DNA of 64,000 nt from Betaproteobacteria bacterium (lineage in GTDB: Bacteria; Pseudomonadota; Gammaproteobacteria; Burkholderiales; Usitatibacteraceae). Made by a program: the position numbers and the translations under genes. Location of the stretch: contig JADJMI010000028.1 of NCBI GenBank assembly GCA_016709665.1, forward strand, positions 248,001 to 312,000, written 5' to 3'. Below the pieces are notes generated by a model. It was not told the origin of the DNA. It made no database searches and saw only the letters and a list, made by a program, of their open reading frames with translations. Positions within the stretch are counted from its first letter, which is position 1. Every line of letters starts with the position of its first letter. Of the stretch, positions 33,625-41,375 are shown in pieces.

Positions 33625-34707
33625 ATGACCGAAACCTTCTACGACGTGCTTCGCCGCCAGGGTGTCACGCGGCGCAGCTTCATGAAATTCTGCAGCCTCA
33701 CGGCCGCCTCGCTCGGCCTGGGCCCGACGCTCGCGCCGCAGATCGCGCACGCGCTCGAGACCAAGCCGCGCACCCCCGTGCTCTGGCTGCACGGCCTCGA
33801 GTGCACGTGCTGCACGGAGAGCTTCATCCGCTCCGCGCACCCGCTCGCCAAGGACGTCATCCTCTCCATGATCTCGCTCGACTACGACGACACGATCATG
33901 GCCGCCGCCGGCCACCAGGCCGAGGAGGCGCTCGAAGAGGTGATGAAGAAGTACAAGGGCAACTACATCCTCGCCGTGGAAGGCAACCCGCCCCTGGGCA
34001 ACGACGGCACCTTCTGCATCCCCGGCGGCAAGCCGTTCGTCGAGAAGCTCAAGCACGTCGCCAAGGACGCCAAGGCCGTCATCGCCTGGGGCTCCTGCGC
34101 CTCGTGGGGCTGCGTGCAGGCCGCCAAGCCCAACCCGACCAACGCCGTGCCCATCGACAAGGTCATCACCGACAAGCCGATCATCAAGGTGCCGGGCTGC
34201 CCGCCCATCGCCGAGGTCATGAGCGCGGTCGTCACCTACGTCGTCGCCTTCGACCGCATCCCCGAGCTGGACCGCCAGGGCCGGCCGAAGATGTTCTACA
34301 GCCAGCGCATCCACGACAAGTGCTATCGCCGCCCGCATTTCGACGCCGGCCAGTTCGTCGAGAAGTTCGACGACGACGGCGCGCGTGCCGGCTACTGCCT
34401 CTACAAGGTCGGCTGCAAGGGCCCGACCACCTACAACGCCTGCTCCACCACCCGCTGGAACGAGGGCGTGTCCTTCCCGATCGCCTCGGGCCACGGCTGC
34501 ATCGGCTGTTCCGAGGACGGGTTCTGGGACAAGGGCTCGTTCTACGAGCGCCTCACCACCATCCCGGCCTTCGGCATCGAGGCGAACGCGGACAAGGTCG
34601 GCCTCGCCGCCGCCGGTGTCGTGGGCGCGGCCGTCGTGGCGCACGCCGCGGTGACCGCCATCAAGAACGCGTCCGAGCAGAGGAAGCCCACGAAGGAGGA
34701 GAAGTAA
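33625..34707 (+). CDS. hupS: [NiFe]-hydrogenase small subunit, O2-tolerant group 1d
   Basis: 360 aa. Twin-arginine signal TRRSFMKF (15-22) with cleavage after AHA (43) and a C-terminal membrane helix (residues about 323-344). The proximal-cluster region has all six cysteines of the [4Fe-3S] cluster: C60, C62, C63, C158, C163 and C192; ECTCC and WGSCASWGC match E. coli HyaA C17/19/20/115/120. The distal and medial Fe-S ligands follow (HDKCYRRPHF, CLYKVGCKGP, GHGCIGCSE). It passes electrons from the large subunit to cytochrome b. ORF starts 7 nt after a GGAGAG-type ribosome-binding site. Confidence 0.97.
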   Translation: MTETFYDVLRRQGVTRRSFMKFCSLTAASLGLGPTLAPQIAHALETKPRTPVLWLHGLECTCCTESFIRSAHPLAKDVILSMISLDYDDTIMAAAGHQAEEALEEVMKKYKGNYILAVEGNPPLGNDGTFCIPGGKPFVEKLKHVAKDAKAVIAWGSCASWGCVQAAKPNPTNAVPIDKVITDKPIIKVPGCPPIAEVMSAVVTYVVAFDRIPELDRQGRPKMFYSQRIHDKCYRRPHFDAGQFVEKFDDDGARAGYCLYKVGCKGPTTYNACSTTRWNEGVSFPIASGHGCIGCSEDGFWDKGSFYERLTTIPAFGIEANADKVGLAAAGVVGAAVVAHAAVTAIKNASEQRKPTKEEK

Positions 34708-34709
34708 TC

Positions 34710-36503
34710 ATGGCCGTCATCCAAACCCAAGGCTTCACCCTGGACAACGCCGGCAAGCGCGTCGTCGTCGACCCGATCACCCGCATCGAGGGCCACCTGC
34801 GCGTCGAGGTGAACCTCAACGCGAAGAACGTCATCACCAACGCGGTGTCCACCGGCACGATGTGGCGCGGCCTCGAGGTCATCCTCAAGGGGCGCGACCC
34901 GCGCGACGCGTGGGCCTTCGTCGAGCGCATCTGCGGCGTCTGCACCGGCACGCACGCCCTGGTTTCCGTGCGCGCGGTCGAGGACGCCCTCGGGATCAAC
35001 ATCCCGGACAACGCGAACATCATCCGCAACCTGATGCACGCGACGCTCTACGCGCACGACCACCTCGTGCACTTCTACCACCTGCACGCCCTCGACTGGG
35101 TGGACGTGGTCTCGGCGCTCAAGGCCGACCCGAAGAAGACGAGCGAGCTGGCGCAGTCGATCAGCAAGTGGCCCAACAGCTCCCCGGGCTACTACAAGGA
35201 CCTCGCCACCCGCCTCACGAAGTTCGTCGAGAGCGGCCAGCTCGGCCCGTTCCGCAACGGCTACTGGGGCCACCCGGACTACAAGCTGCCGCCGGAAGCG
35301 AACCTGATGGCGGTCGGCCACTACCTCGAGGCCCTGGACTTCCAGAAGGAGATCGTGAAGATCCAGACGATCTTCGGCGGCAAGAACCCGCACCCGAACT
35401 GGATGGTGGGCGGCGTGCCGTGCTCGATCAACGTCGACCGCGCGGGCGCGGTGGGCGCGGTCAACATGGAACGCCTCAACATGGTCGGGAAGATCATCGA
35501 CGACACGATCGACTTCATCGACAACGTCTACATCCCGGACCTGCTCGCGATCGCCTCGTTCTACAAGCACTGGGGCGCGATCGGCGGCGGGCTCTCCAGC
35601 ACCAACATCCTGTGCTACGGCGAGTTCCCGGACATCGCGAACGACCAGTCGAACAAGTCGCTCCTCATGCCGCGCGGCGCGATCCTGGGCGGGGACCTGA
35701 AGAACATCCACGCGGTGGACCTGAAGGACCCCGGCATGATCCAGGAGTTCGTGAACCACTCCTGGTACAAGTACGCCGACGAGTCGAAGGGCCTGCACCC
35801 GTGGGACGGCGTCACCGAGCCGAACTTCGTCCTGGGCGCCGGCACCAAGGGCAGCAAGACGAACATCGAGAACCTGGACGAATCCGCCAAGTACTCGTGG
35901 GTGAAGAGCCCGCGCTACAAGGGCCAGCCGGTGGAAGTCGGCCCCCTGGCGCGCTACATCCTGGGCTACGCGATGGGCAACCCCGAGTTCAAGGAGCCCG
36001 TCGACATGGTGCTCAAGAAGCTCGACGTGCCCCTGCCGGCCATCTTCTCGACGCTCGGCCGCACCGCGGCGCGCGGCCTCGAGGCCTCGTGGGCCGCCCA
36101 CAAGATGAAGCACTTCTACGGCAAGCTCATGGCCAACATCAAGGCCGGCAAGCTGGACACCGCGAACGTGGAGAAGTGGGAGCCCGCCACCTGGCCGAAG
36201 GAGGCCAAGGGCGCCGGCTACTGCGAGGCCCCGCGCGGCGCGCTCGGCCACTGGATCAAGATCAAGGACACCAAGATCGACAACTACCAGTGCATCGTGC
36301 CGACCACCTGGAACGCCGGTCCCCGCGACGGCAAGAACCAGATCGGCGCGTACGAGGCCTCGCTCATGAACACCGCGATGGCGAAGCCCGAGCACCCGCT
36401 CGAGATCCTGCGCACGATCCACAGCTTCGATCCGTGCCTGGCTTGCGCGACCCACGTCATCTCGCCGGAAGGCGAGGAGATCACCCGGGTGCAGGTCCGA
36501 TAA
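34710..36503 (+). CDS. hupL: [NiFe]-hydrogenase large subunit
   Basis: 597 aa, usual length. Nickel ligands: L1 motif RICGVC (73-78, C75, C78) and L2 motif DPCLACATH (574-582, C576, C579). The 15 residues after H582 (VISPEGEEITRVQVR) form the peptide cleaved by HupD after nickel insertion. Carries the Ni-Fe(CN)2CO site that splits H2. The gene begins 2 nt after hupS stop; complexed with hupS on the periplasmic side and exported with it by Tat. Confidence 0.97.
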   Translation: MAVIQTQGFTLDNAGKRVVVDPITRIEGHLRVEVNLNAKNVITNAVSTGTMWRGLEVILKGRDPRDAWAFVERICGVCTGTHALVSVRAVEDALGINIPDNANIIRNLMHATLYAHDHLVHFYHLHALDWVDVVSALKADPKKTSELAQSISKWPNSSPGYYKDLATRLTKFVESGQLGPFRNGYWGHPDYKLPPEANLMAVGHYLEALDFQKEIVKIQTIFGGKNPHPNWMVGGVPCSINVDRAGAVGAVNMERLNMVGKIIDDTIDFIDNVYIPDLLAIASFYKHWGAIGGGLSSTNILCYGEFPDIANDQSNKSLLMPRGAILGGDLKNIHAVDLKDPGMIQEFVNHSWYKYADESKGLHPWDGVTEPNFVLGAGTKGSKTNIENLDESAKYSWVKSPRYKGQPVEVGPLARYILGYAMGNPEFKEPVDMVLKKLDVPLPAIFSTLGRTAARGLEASWAAHKMKHFYGKLMANIKAGKLDTANVEKWEPATWPKEAKGAGYCEAPRGALGHWIKIKDTKIDNYQCIVPTTWNAGPRDGKNQIGAYEASLMNTAMAKPEHPLEILRTIHSFDPCLACATHVISPEGEEITRVQVR

Positions 36504-36516
36504 AGGAAAACCGACC

Positions 36517-37209
36517 ATGTCCATCGAAGGCAAGGACCTCAAGTTTCCCGCCTATGTCTGGCAGGCGCCGGTGCGCATCTGGCACTGGACGATGGCGCTC
36601 GCCATGATCGTGCTGTGGGGCACGGGGTACTTCATCGGGGCGCCGTTTCCCTCCGTTCCGGGGGAAGCGAGCGAGAACTACCTGATGGGGTACATCCGCT
36701 TCGCGCACTTCGCGGCCGGCTACGTGTTCGCGGTCGCGTTCCTGTTCCGCATCTACTGGGCGATCGTGGGCAACAAGCACGCGCGCGAGATCTTCCTCGT
36801 GCCGTTCTTCATGCTCCAGCCGTCCTGGTGGCGCGGCTTCTTCCGGGTGGTCTCGCACTACCTGTTCATCCGGCCGAAGAACGACTGGCACCTGGGCCAC
36901 AACCACCTGGCGATGGCGGCCATGTTCGGCATGTACGTGCTGGGCACGGTCTTCATGATCGTGACGGGCTTCGCGCTCTACGGCGAGGGCACGCTCAAGG
37001 GGTCGTGGGCCAACAACGTGTTCACGTCGTGGGTGATGCCGATGCTCGGCGACAGCCAGAACGTGCACACCTGGCACCACCTGTGCGCCTGGTACCTCTT
37101 CTGGTTCACGATCGTGCACCTGTACTTCGTGATCCGGGAGGACATCACTTCCGGTCTCACCGTCGTCTCCAGCATGATCAGCGGCTGGCGTGACGTGAAG
37201 AACGGCTAG
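36517..37209 (+). CDS. hupC: hydrogenase cytochrome b subunit
   Basis: 230 aa with four membrane helices. Haem-ligand histidines appear in RIWHWTMALAMIVL, IRFAHFAAGYVFAVAF, NDWHLGHNHLAMA and NVHTWHHLCAWYLFWF. It anchors HupSL and passes electrons to the quinone pool. The ORF follows hupL after 13 nt, so it is in the same operon. Confidence 0.95.
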   Translation: MSIEGKDLKFPAYVWQAPVRIWHWTMALAMIVLWGTGYFIGAPFPSVPGEASENYLMGYIRFAHFAAGYVFAVAFLFRIYWAIVGNKHAREIFLVPFFMLQPSWWRGFFRVVSHYLFIRPKNDWHLGHNHLAMAAMFGMYVLGTVFMIVTGFALYGEGTLKGSWANNVFTSWVMPMLGDSQNVHTWHHLCAWYLFWFTIVHLYFVIREDITSGLTVVSSMISGWRDVKNG

Positions 37210-37252
37210 GCCGGAGCGGGCGTTGGCGATCGAGATCGGGAGGGGGGGCACC

Positions 37253-37573
37253 GTGGCCGCGGGAAAAACCGTAAGAAGCCGCGGGACCGGGACGGTCCGG
37301 CCGCGCGCCAGGCGCGAGCCGGTCCACCCGGGTTATTTCCTCGACACCCGGTATCTCAAGCCGCTCAAGCTCACGCAGCTCGCCCTCGCGGATGCCCTGG
37401 GAATCTCCCGGCGCCGCGTGAACGAGCTGATCCGCGGCAAGCGGGGCGTCACGCCGGATACGGCGGTGCGCCTCGCCGCCTACTTCGACACCGAGCCGGA
37501 ATTCTGGATGCAGCTGCAGATGTCCTGGGACGTCCACCAGGCCATGAAGGCGCTGAAGGCCGCGCGCGCATAG
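37253..37573 (+). CDS. HigA-like XRE-family antitoxin, without toxin
   Basis: 106 aa from the GTG at 37253 (preceded by GGGAGGGGGGG at 37239-37249); TTG at 37223 is the longer alternative. HigA/VapI domain: VHPGYFLDTRYLKPLKLTQL, ADALGISRRRVNELIRGKRG (helix-turn-helix) and TPDTAVRLAAYFDTEPEFWM. No higB toxin gene precedes it; it sits as the last gene of hupSLC, followed by a strong terminator. It may be a regulator that binds a palindrome such as GTAAC-N7-GTTAC (guess), or a relict. Confidence 0.8.
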   Translation: MAAGKTVRSRGTGTVRPRARREPVHPGYFLDTRYLKPLKLTQLALADALGISRRRVNELIRGKRGVTPDTAVRLAAYFDTEPEFWMQLQMSWDVHQAMKALKAARA

Positions 37574-37601
37574 CCGACTGCAGCGCTCGGGTATCGACCG
37601 G

Positions 37602-37628
37602 AAGGGCCGCCTCGCGCGGCCCTTTCCC
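37602..37628 (+). terminator. Rho-independent terminator of the hupSLC-higA operon
   Basis: Stem AAGGGCCGC (37602-37610) with GCGGCCCTT (37616-37624), five-base loop, then TCCC. Strong GC stem with a short T run, 29 bp after the HigA stop. Confidence 0.75.
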
Positions 37629-37712
37629 ATCGAGGCTCGACCTTCGAGCCGAGCGCGGCGTGGTCCTGCGGCAGCGGGACTTCGAGCCGCCTCCCATTGA
37701 AATTCGGGCAAT

Positions 37713-37872
37713 GGACCGAGGATGGGGGATGCGTCTTTCCGGATTCCCGCCGAGTGAACTTGCGGGGAGGGATGATCGCTTCGAGCGGTGTCGACATAGG
37801 GGAGGGCGTGCCTGTCGCGCCACCGTGAATCGGCGGCAATCCGGAAAGTACGCACCACCCCACCCCCGGTCC
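37713..37872 (+). repeat. 160-nt palindromic unit A
   Basis: Starts GGACC and ends GGTCC. Arms CCGGATTCCCGCCGA and TCGGCGGCAATCCGG pair (one mismatch), as do GGGGGATGCGT and ACGCACCACCCC. Between arms the motifs GTGAACTTGC, GTCGACATAGG and CACCGTGA are conserved with the other units. Confidence 0.8.
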
Positions 37873-38016
37873 GTCCGCAGCTTCGGAAGCGTCTGCGCTC
37901 GGTGCCGCTGGTCACCCTGTCAACGCGCCTGCTGCGAAGCGCCGGACCTGCTGGCAGAAGGCGCGGAACCGGCTCCAAGCCACGCGACGAAGCGGTACCG
38001 CCTCCGAAGCCCCGGC

Positions 38017-38176
38017 GGACCGGGGGTATGGGACGCGTTTCTTTTCGATCCCGGGCCGACTCACGGTGATCCGAAAGGCAAACCCTCCCCTATGTCGATG
38101 CCGCCCGAAGCGATCATCCCTCGTGGCAAGTTCACTCGGCCCGGGTCGAAAAATACGCGTCCCATACCCTCGGTCC
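38017..38176 (-). repeat. 160-nt palindromic unit B, inverted relative to A
   Basis: Read on the minus strand it runs GGACC to GGTCC, with TATGGGACGCGT pairing with ACGCGTCCCATA and CGGGCCGA with TCGGCCCG. Loop motifs GTGAACTTGC, ATCGACATAGG and CACCGTGA are the same as in A, but the stems differ at many positions and remain paired. Confidence 0.8.
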
Positions 38177-38296
38177 TCTTGCCAAGGAAAGCGTCCGACA
38201 GTCCCGCTGCCGCCGGACAAGGACGCACTCGCCCCCCCGGGCTCGGTGCCTGGCGGCGCGACCGGCGCCAGTGCCGGCGGGTACCCCCGCCAGCAC

Positions 38297-38337
38297 TTGA
38301 CCCCCGTCAACAGCCGCCGGCGTGGAACCCCGATCAT
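38297..38337 (+). promoter_or_regulatory. FNR/FixK-type box (TTGACCCCCGTCAA) and -10 before hupD
   Basis: Palindrome 38297-38310, then GATCAT at 38332-38337, 21 nt away (four of six matches to TATAAT). This puts the box near -41.5 and the transcription start at about 38344, about 29 nt before the hupD ATG. The arrangement parallels that before hupS. Confidence 0.55.
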
Positions 38338-38347
38338 GGGCTCCGAT

Positions 38348-38364
38348 GTAACCGCGCAAGTTAC
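38348..38364. promoter_or_regulatory. GTAAC-N7-GTTAC operator in the hupD leader
   Basis: Same 17-bp palindrome as at 33426. It lies just after the predicted transcription start and ends next to the AAGGAG ribosome-binding site of hupD, a position suited to repression; as RNA it could also form a 5-bp hairpin beside the ribosome-binding site. Confidence 0.55.
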
Positions 38365-38372
38365 AAGGAGCC

Positions 38373-39002
38373 ATGCAAGTGCAGACGGATACGCTGGTGC
38401 TCGGGATCGGCAACGTGCTCTGGGCCGACGAGGGCTTCGGCGTCCGCGCCGTCGCCGCGCTCAACGAAGGCTGGTCGTTCCCGGAGGGCGTCACCCTCAT
38501 GGACGGCGGCACGCAAGGCCTCTACCTCCTGCCCCTGGTGCAGTCGGCCCGCCGGATGCTGGTGTTCGACGCGATCGACTACGGCCTCGAGCCCGGCACG
38601 CTGCAGGTGATCCGGGACGACGACATCCCTTCCTACCTGGGCATCGGCAAGATGAGCCTGCACCAGTCGAGCTTCCAGGAAGTGCTCTCGCTCGCCAAGC
38701 TCTCCGGCAAGTCGCCCGAAAGCGCGGTGCTGGTGGGCGTGCAGCCGAAGCTCCTCATGGATTTCGGGGGCAGCCTTACCGACCTCGTGCGCGCGAAGAT
38801 CCCCGAGGCCCTGGGAATCGGACGCGAGGTGCTGGCCGGCTGGGGTTATCCCGCCACGCCGCGCGCGCCCGGCGATGCCATTCCCCTCTTCGACAGCAGC
38901 CTCGCCCTGGATGCCTACGAGTCCGGCCGCCCGAGCGCGGACGACGCCTGCCGCCTGGGCGACCCGCGCGTGCTCGCGATGCGCGGAACGCAGGAGGCCT
39001 AG
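38373..39002 (+). CDS. hupD: hydrogenase maturation endopeptidase
   Basis: 209 aa, HyaD/HybD fold. Opening TLVLGIGNVLWADEGFGVR with nickel-sensing Glu20, then Asp66 in VFDAIDYG and His97 in MSLHQSSF; these match the three ligands E16/D62/H93 of the family. It removes the C-terminal 15 residues of HupL after nickel insertion. First gene of the second unit. Confidence 0.95.
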   Translation: MQVQTDTLVLGIGNVLWADEGFGVRAVAALNEGWSFPEGVTLMDGGTQGLYLLPLVQSARRMLVFDAIDYGLEPGTLQVIRDDDIPSYLGIGKMSLHQSSFQEVLSLAKLSGKSPESAVLVGVQPKLLMDFGGSLTDLVRAKIPEALGIGREVLAGWGYPATPRAPGDAIPLFDSSLALDAYESGRPSADDACRLGDPRVLAMRGTQEA

Positions 39003-39006
39003 CGCC

Positions 39007-39324
39007 ATGTGCATCGGCATTCCCATGCAGGTGATGGAAGCGGAAGGCACGGGTGGCGCGTGGTGCGTCGGCCGCGACGGCCGCCAGCTCCTCGACATGA
39101 CGCTCGTCGGACCGCAACCGCCGGGCACCTGGGTCCTCGCCTTCGTGGGCGCCGCGCGCGAGGTCATGACGCCGGAGTCCGCCGCGCGGACCGACGCTGC
39201 CATCGACGCGCTGGCCGCCGCGCTTCGCGGCGACACGGCCGCCATCGATGACGCCTTCGCCGACCTCGTGAACCGCGAGCCGCAGCTTCCCGAACACCTT
39301 CGTCCCGCCGGAGCCCCGAAATGA
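39007..39324 (+). CDS. hupF: HypC-family chaperone HupF
   Basis: 105 aa. MCIGIPMQV (catalytic Cys2) and DMTLVGPQPPGTWVLAFVG are HypC-like, with a longer C-terminus than the HypC at 46073. HupF is thought to shield the large subunit during maturation in air. Starts 4 nt after hupD. Confidence 0.9.
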   Translation: MCIGIPMQVMEAEGTGGAWCVGRDGRQLLDMTLVGPQPPGTWVLAFVGAAREVMTPESAARTDAAIDALAAALRGDTAAIDDAFADLVNREPQLPEHLRPAGAPK

Positions 39325-39770
39325 TCGCCATCGCCACGCCCGCCGAGCCGCCGCTCGTCACCCGCCTCGTGATCGAGTGCGGGGCCCAGCGCCTCGACGA
39401 GGCCACTTTCGACGCCTTCATCGCCCAGCCGGGCGAGTCGGCGCTCTTCTTCACCGAGGACCCCATCCGCTTCCGCGAGGTGCTCGACGTCGCCGTGATC
39501 CTGCCCGAGCTGCGCACGGGCTGTTCGCGGCCCTTCCGCATCGGCGTGCTGCCCCCGCCCCTCGCCAACGCCAAGGCCGCCACCTACGGCGTGCGCCGCT
39601 GGCCCGCGATCGTCTTCCTGCGCTCGGGCGGGTGGCTCGGCAACGTCGAAGGCCTGCGCGACTGGAACGATTACGTCGCCGCGGCGAACGAGCTGCTCGA
39701 AGGCGAGACGCGAGCGCTGCCGCCCAAGGTCATTCCCGTCGCTTCCTCCGCCCCGTCTTCCTGCGCCTGA
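39321..39770 (+). CDS. hupG: hydrogenase accessory protein HupG (HyaE family)
   Basis: 149 aa with a thioredoxin-like fold: ESALFFTEDPIRFREVLDVA, FRIGVLPPPLANAKAATYGV and RWPAIVFLRSGGWLG; no CxxC, as usual in HyaE. Chaperone for the Tat-dependent small subunit. The ATG overlaps hupF (ATGA). Confidence 0.88.
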   Translation: MIAIATPAEPPLVTRLVIECGAQRLDEATFDAFIAQPGESALFFTEDPIRFREVLDVAVILPELRTGCSRPFRIGVLPPPLANAKAATYGVRRWPAIVFLRSGGWLGNVEGLRDWNDYVAAANELLEGETRALPPKVIPVASSAPSSCA

Positions 39771-39791
39771 CATTCCCCCCGAGGAAAAGCC

Positions 39792-40652
39792 ATGAAACCC
39801 TTCCCGATCCCCGTCACCGCCTTCGGCGCCGGCACGCAGCCGGCCGAGGACCTCGAGCTCGAATTCCTCGAAATGCCCAAGGCCGAGCCCCTGCGCACGC
39901 CCATCCCGCCCGAGGATGCGGCGGCGGAGGAACTGGCCGCGGCGGCCGACGTCGTCGAGCAGCTGCTCGAGGCGATGAAGGGCCACCGGCCCGGCGGAAC
40001 GAACCCGCCGCGCTTCTCCCTGAAGGCCATGGCGCCCGGGGCGCTGCGCGCGCTGAACGAGTCTCTGGGGCAGGGGGAGGTGAGCGCCGTGGTCGGCGCG
40101 CCGAAGGACGGCACGTGGCGCATCCAGGAGACGGCATTTGCCGGCGTGTGGCGATCGCAGCGCGAGGATGCCCGCGGCGCGGTGCTCGAGGACGTGCTCG
40201 AGGCCGGCGACATGCCGCTGCCGGTGAAGGAAGCCGCCGCACAGGTCGCGGGGGCGAGGCTCGACGGCACGCGTTTGCCGGCGGGCGTCATGAACGCGCC
40301 GTCCATCGTCGACGAGTTGCGCCACCATGCCCGGCATTTCCGCCCGGACCGGACGGCCCACGTGGTGAACCTGTCGCTGCTGCCGCTCTCGCCCGCCGAC
40401 CACGAGGGCCTCGACGCGGTGCTCGGCGACGGCCCCATCGCGATCCTGTCGCGCGGCTTCGGCAATTGCCGCATCCACGCGACGAACGCGCGCGGCATCT
40501 GGCGCGTGCGGTACTTCAACACGATGAACACCGTCATCCTCGACACGATCGAGGTGGTCGGCCTGCCGGAGGCGGCCCGTGCGGCGGACGACGACTACGA
40601 CGACAGCATCACGCGGCTCGTGGAACTGCTCGCGTGGTTGCGCGAGGGCTAG
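39792..40652 (+). CDS. hupH: hydrogenase expression protein HupH (HyaF family)
   Basis: 286 aa. Two repeated halves with DGTWRIQETAFAGVWRSQRE (1) and SRGFGNCRIHATNARGIWRV followed by RYFNTMNTVILDT (2). Seen only in O2-tolerant hydrogenase clusters; thought to assist assembly of the small-subunit Fe-S cluster. RBS GAGGAAAAG 5 nt upstream. Confidence 0.9.
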   Translation: MKPFPIPVTAFGAGTQPAEDLELEFLEMPKAEPLRTPIPPEDAAAEELAAAADVVEQLLEAMKGHRPGGTNPPRFSLKAMAPGALRALNESLGQGEVSAVVGAPKDGTWRIQETAFAGVWRSQREDARGAVLEDVLEAGDMPLPVKEAAAQVAGARLDGTRLPAGVMNAPSIVDELRHHARHFRPDRTAHVVNLSLLPLSPADHEGLDAVLGDGPIAILSRGFGNCRIHATNARGIWRVRYFNTMNTVILDTIEVVGLPEAARAADDDYDDSITRLVELLAWLREG

Positions 40653-40657
40653 CGTCG

Positions 40658-40852
40658 ATGGCGGGCACGGGCGAAGCGGGCAAGGCGGGCCGGCGCGAAT
40701 GCGGCGTCTGCTGGAACGTCTACGACCCCGCGCTGGGCGACCCGCAGTGGCAGGTGCCGCCGGGCACCGCGTTCGAGGACTTGCCGCCCCACTGGTCGTG
40801 CCCGAACTGCGCGGCCGAACAGTCGAAGTTCCTGGTGCTTTCCGATGACTGA
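40658..40852 (+). CDS. hupI: rubredoxin HupI
   Basis: 64 aa. Iron-binding CxxC pairs CGVC and CPNC, with WNVYDPALGDPQWQVPPGTA between. A single Fe(Cys)4 site, found in hydrogenase clusters that work under air. Its last codons overlap the hupJ start (8 nt). Confidence 0.92.
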   Translation: MAGTGEAGKAGRRECGVCWNVYDPALGDPQWQVPPGTAFEDLPPHWSCPNCAAEQSKFLVLSDD

Positions 40853-41375
40853 TCCCGCCGGCGTTCCGGACCCGTCCGCCCGCCTCGAGGCCGTCTTCAC
40901 GCGCATCTGGAAGACCCGGATGGAAGGCCTGCCGTTCCTCAACCCGAAGCTCCGCGTGCAGGCCGTGGGGTTCCGGCCGTGGGGCGGCGACTGGCTGGGC
41001 GCGCTGGTGACGCCGTGGTCCGTGAACCTGGTGCTGCTGCCGGGCGACGGTCCGTGGACGTCGCTGCCCGTGGGCGGCGAGCGCATCGTCGCGTTGCCGG
41101 CGGGGCGCTTCCGCTTCATCGCGGGCCACGACGACGAACTGGGCGAGCACCACGCCTGCTCGCTCTTCTCGCCCGCGCAGGAATTCGGCGAGCACGAGAC
41201 GGCCCGGGCCGTCGCCGAGGCCTCGCTCGCGGCGCTCTTCGACGCGAGCCACGACCGCATCGCGGACGCCGAAGCCGTGAAGGCGAGCGTCGAGGAAGCG
41301 CCCCGCGCGCGCGTCTCCAAGCGCGATTTCCTCAAGGGCCGCGTCCGCGGCAACGACCGTGCCGATCGAGGGTGA
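40845..41375 (+). CDS. hupJ: [NiFe]-hydrogenase assembly chaperone HupJ (HybE family)
   Basis: 176 aa. HybE pattern FTRIWKTRMEGLPFLNPKLR, then WLGALVTPWSVNLVLLPGDG and FIAGHDDELGEHHACSLFSP. Holds back the small subunit until it is assembled before Tat export. Overlaps hupI and hupK. Confidence 0.9.
   Translation: MTDPAGVPDPSARLEAVFTRIWKTRMEGLPFLNPKLRVQAVGFRPWGGDWLGALVTPWSVNLVLLPGDGPWTSLPVGGERIVALPAGRFRFIAGHDDELGEHHACSLFSPAQEFGEHETARAVAEASLAALFDASHDRIADAEAVKASVEEAPRARVSKRDFLKGRVRGNDRADRG

Larger units (their letters stand above)
37662..38224. repeat. composite element 1: two 160-nt palindromic units in inverted arrangement
   Basis: 563 bp between the hupSLC terminator and the hupD promoter, containing no gene. 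Arms pair at the ends (GGCAGCGGGAC at the left, GTCCCGCTGCC at the right). Inside, unit A (37713-37872) and unit B (38017-38176) face each other, separated by 144 nt with CTTCGGAAGC, CTGGTCACCC and CAACGCGCCTGCTGCG. The same order occurs at 61943-62432, so the whole is a repeat. I see no protein-coding frame with a start and family match. See the finding for details. Confidence 0.8.

Noticed and set aside
34542..36542. Minus-strand 666-codon frame opposite hupL
   Set aside because: Antisense shadow with biased composition and no family match.
37660..38200. Possible protein encoded in composite element 1 (GMRLSGFPPSEL and related)
   Set aside because: Similar frame in composite 2 gives GSRLSGFRPSEL, but it follows from the DNA repeat; no start, no ribosome-binding site, and stem pairing explains the conservation better.
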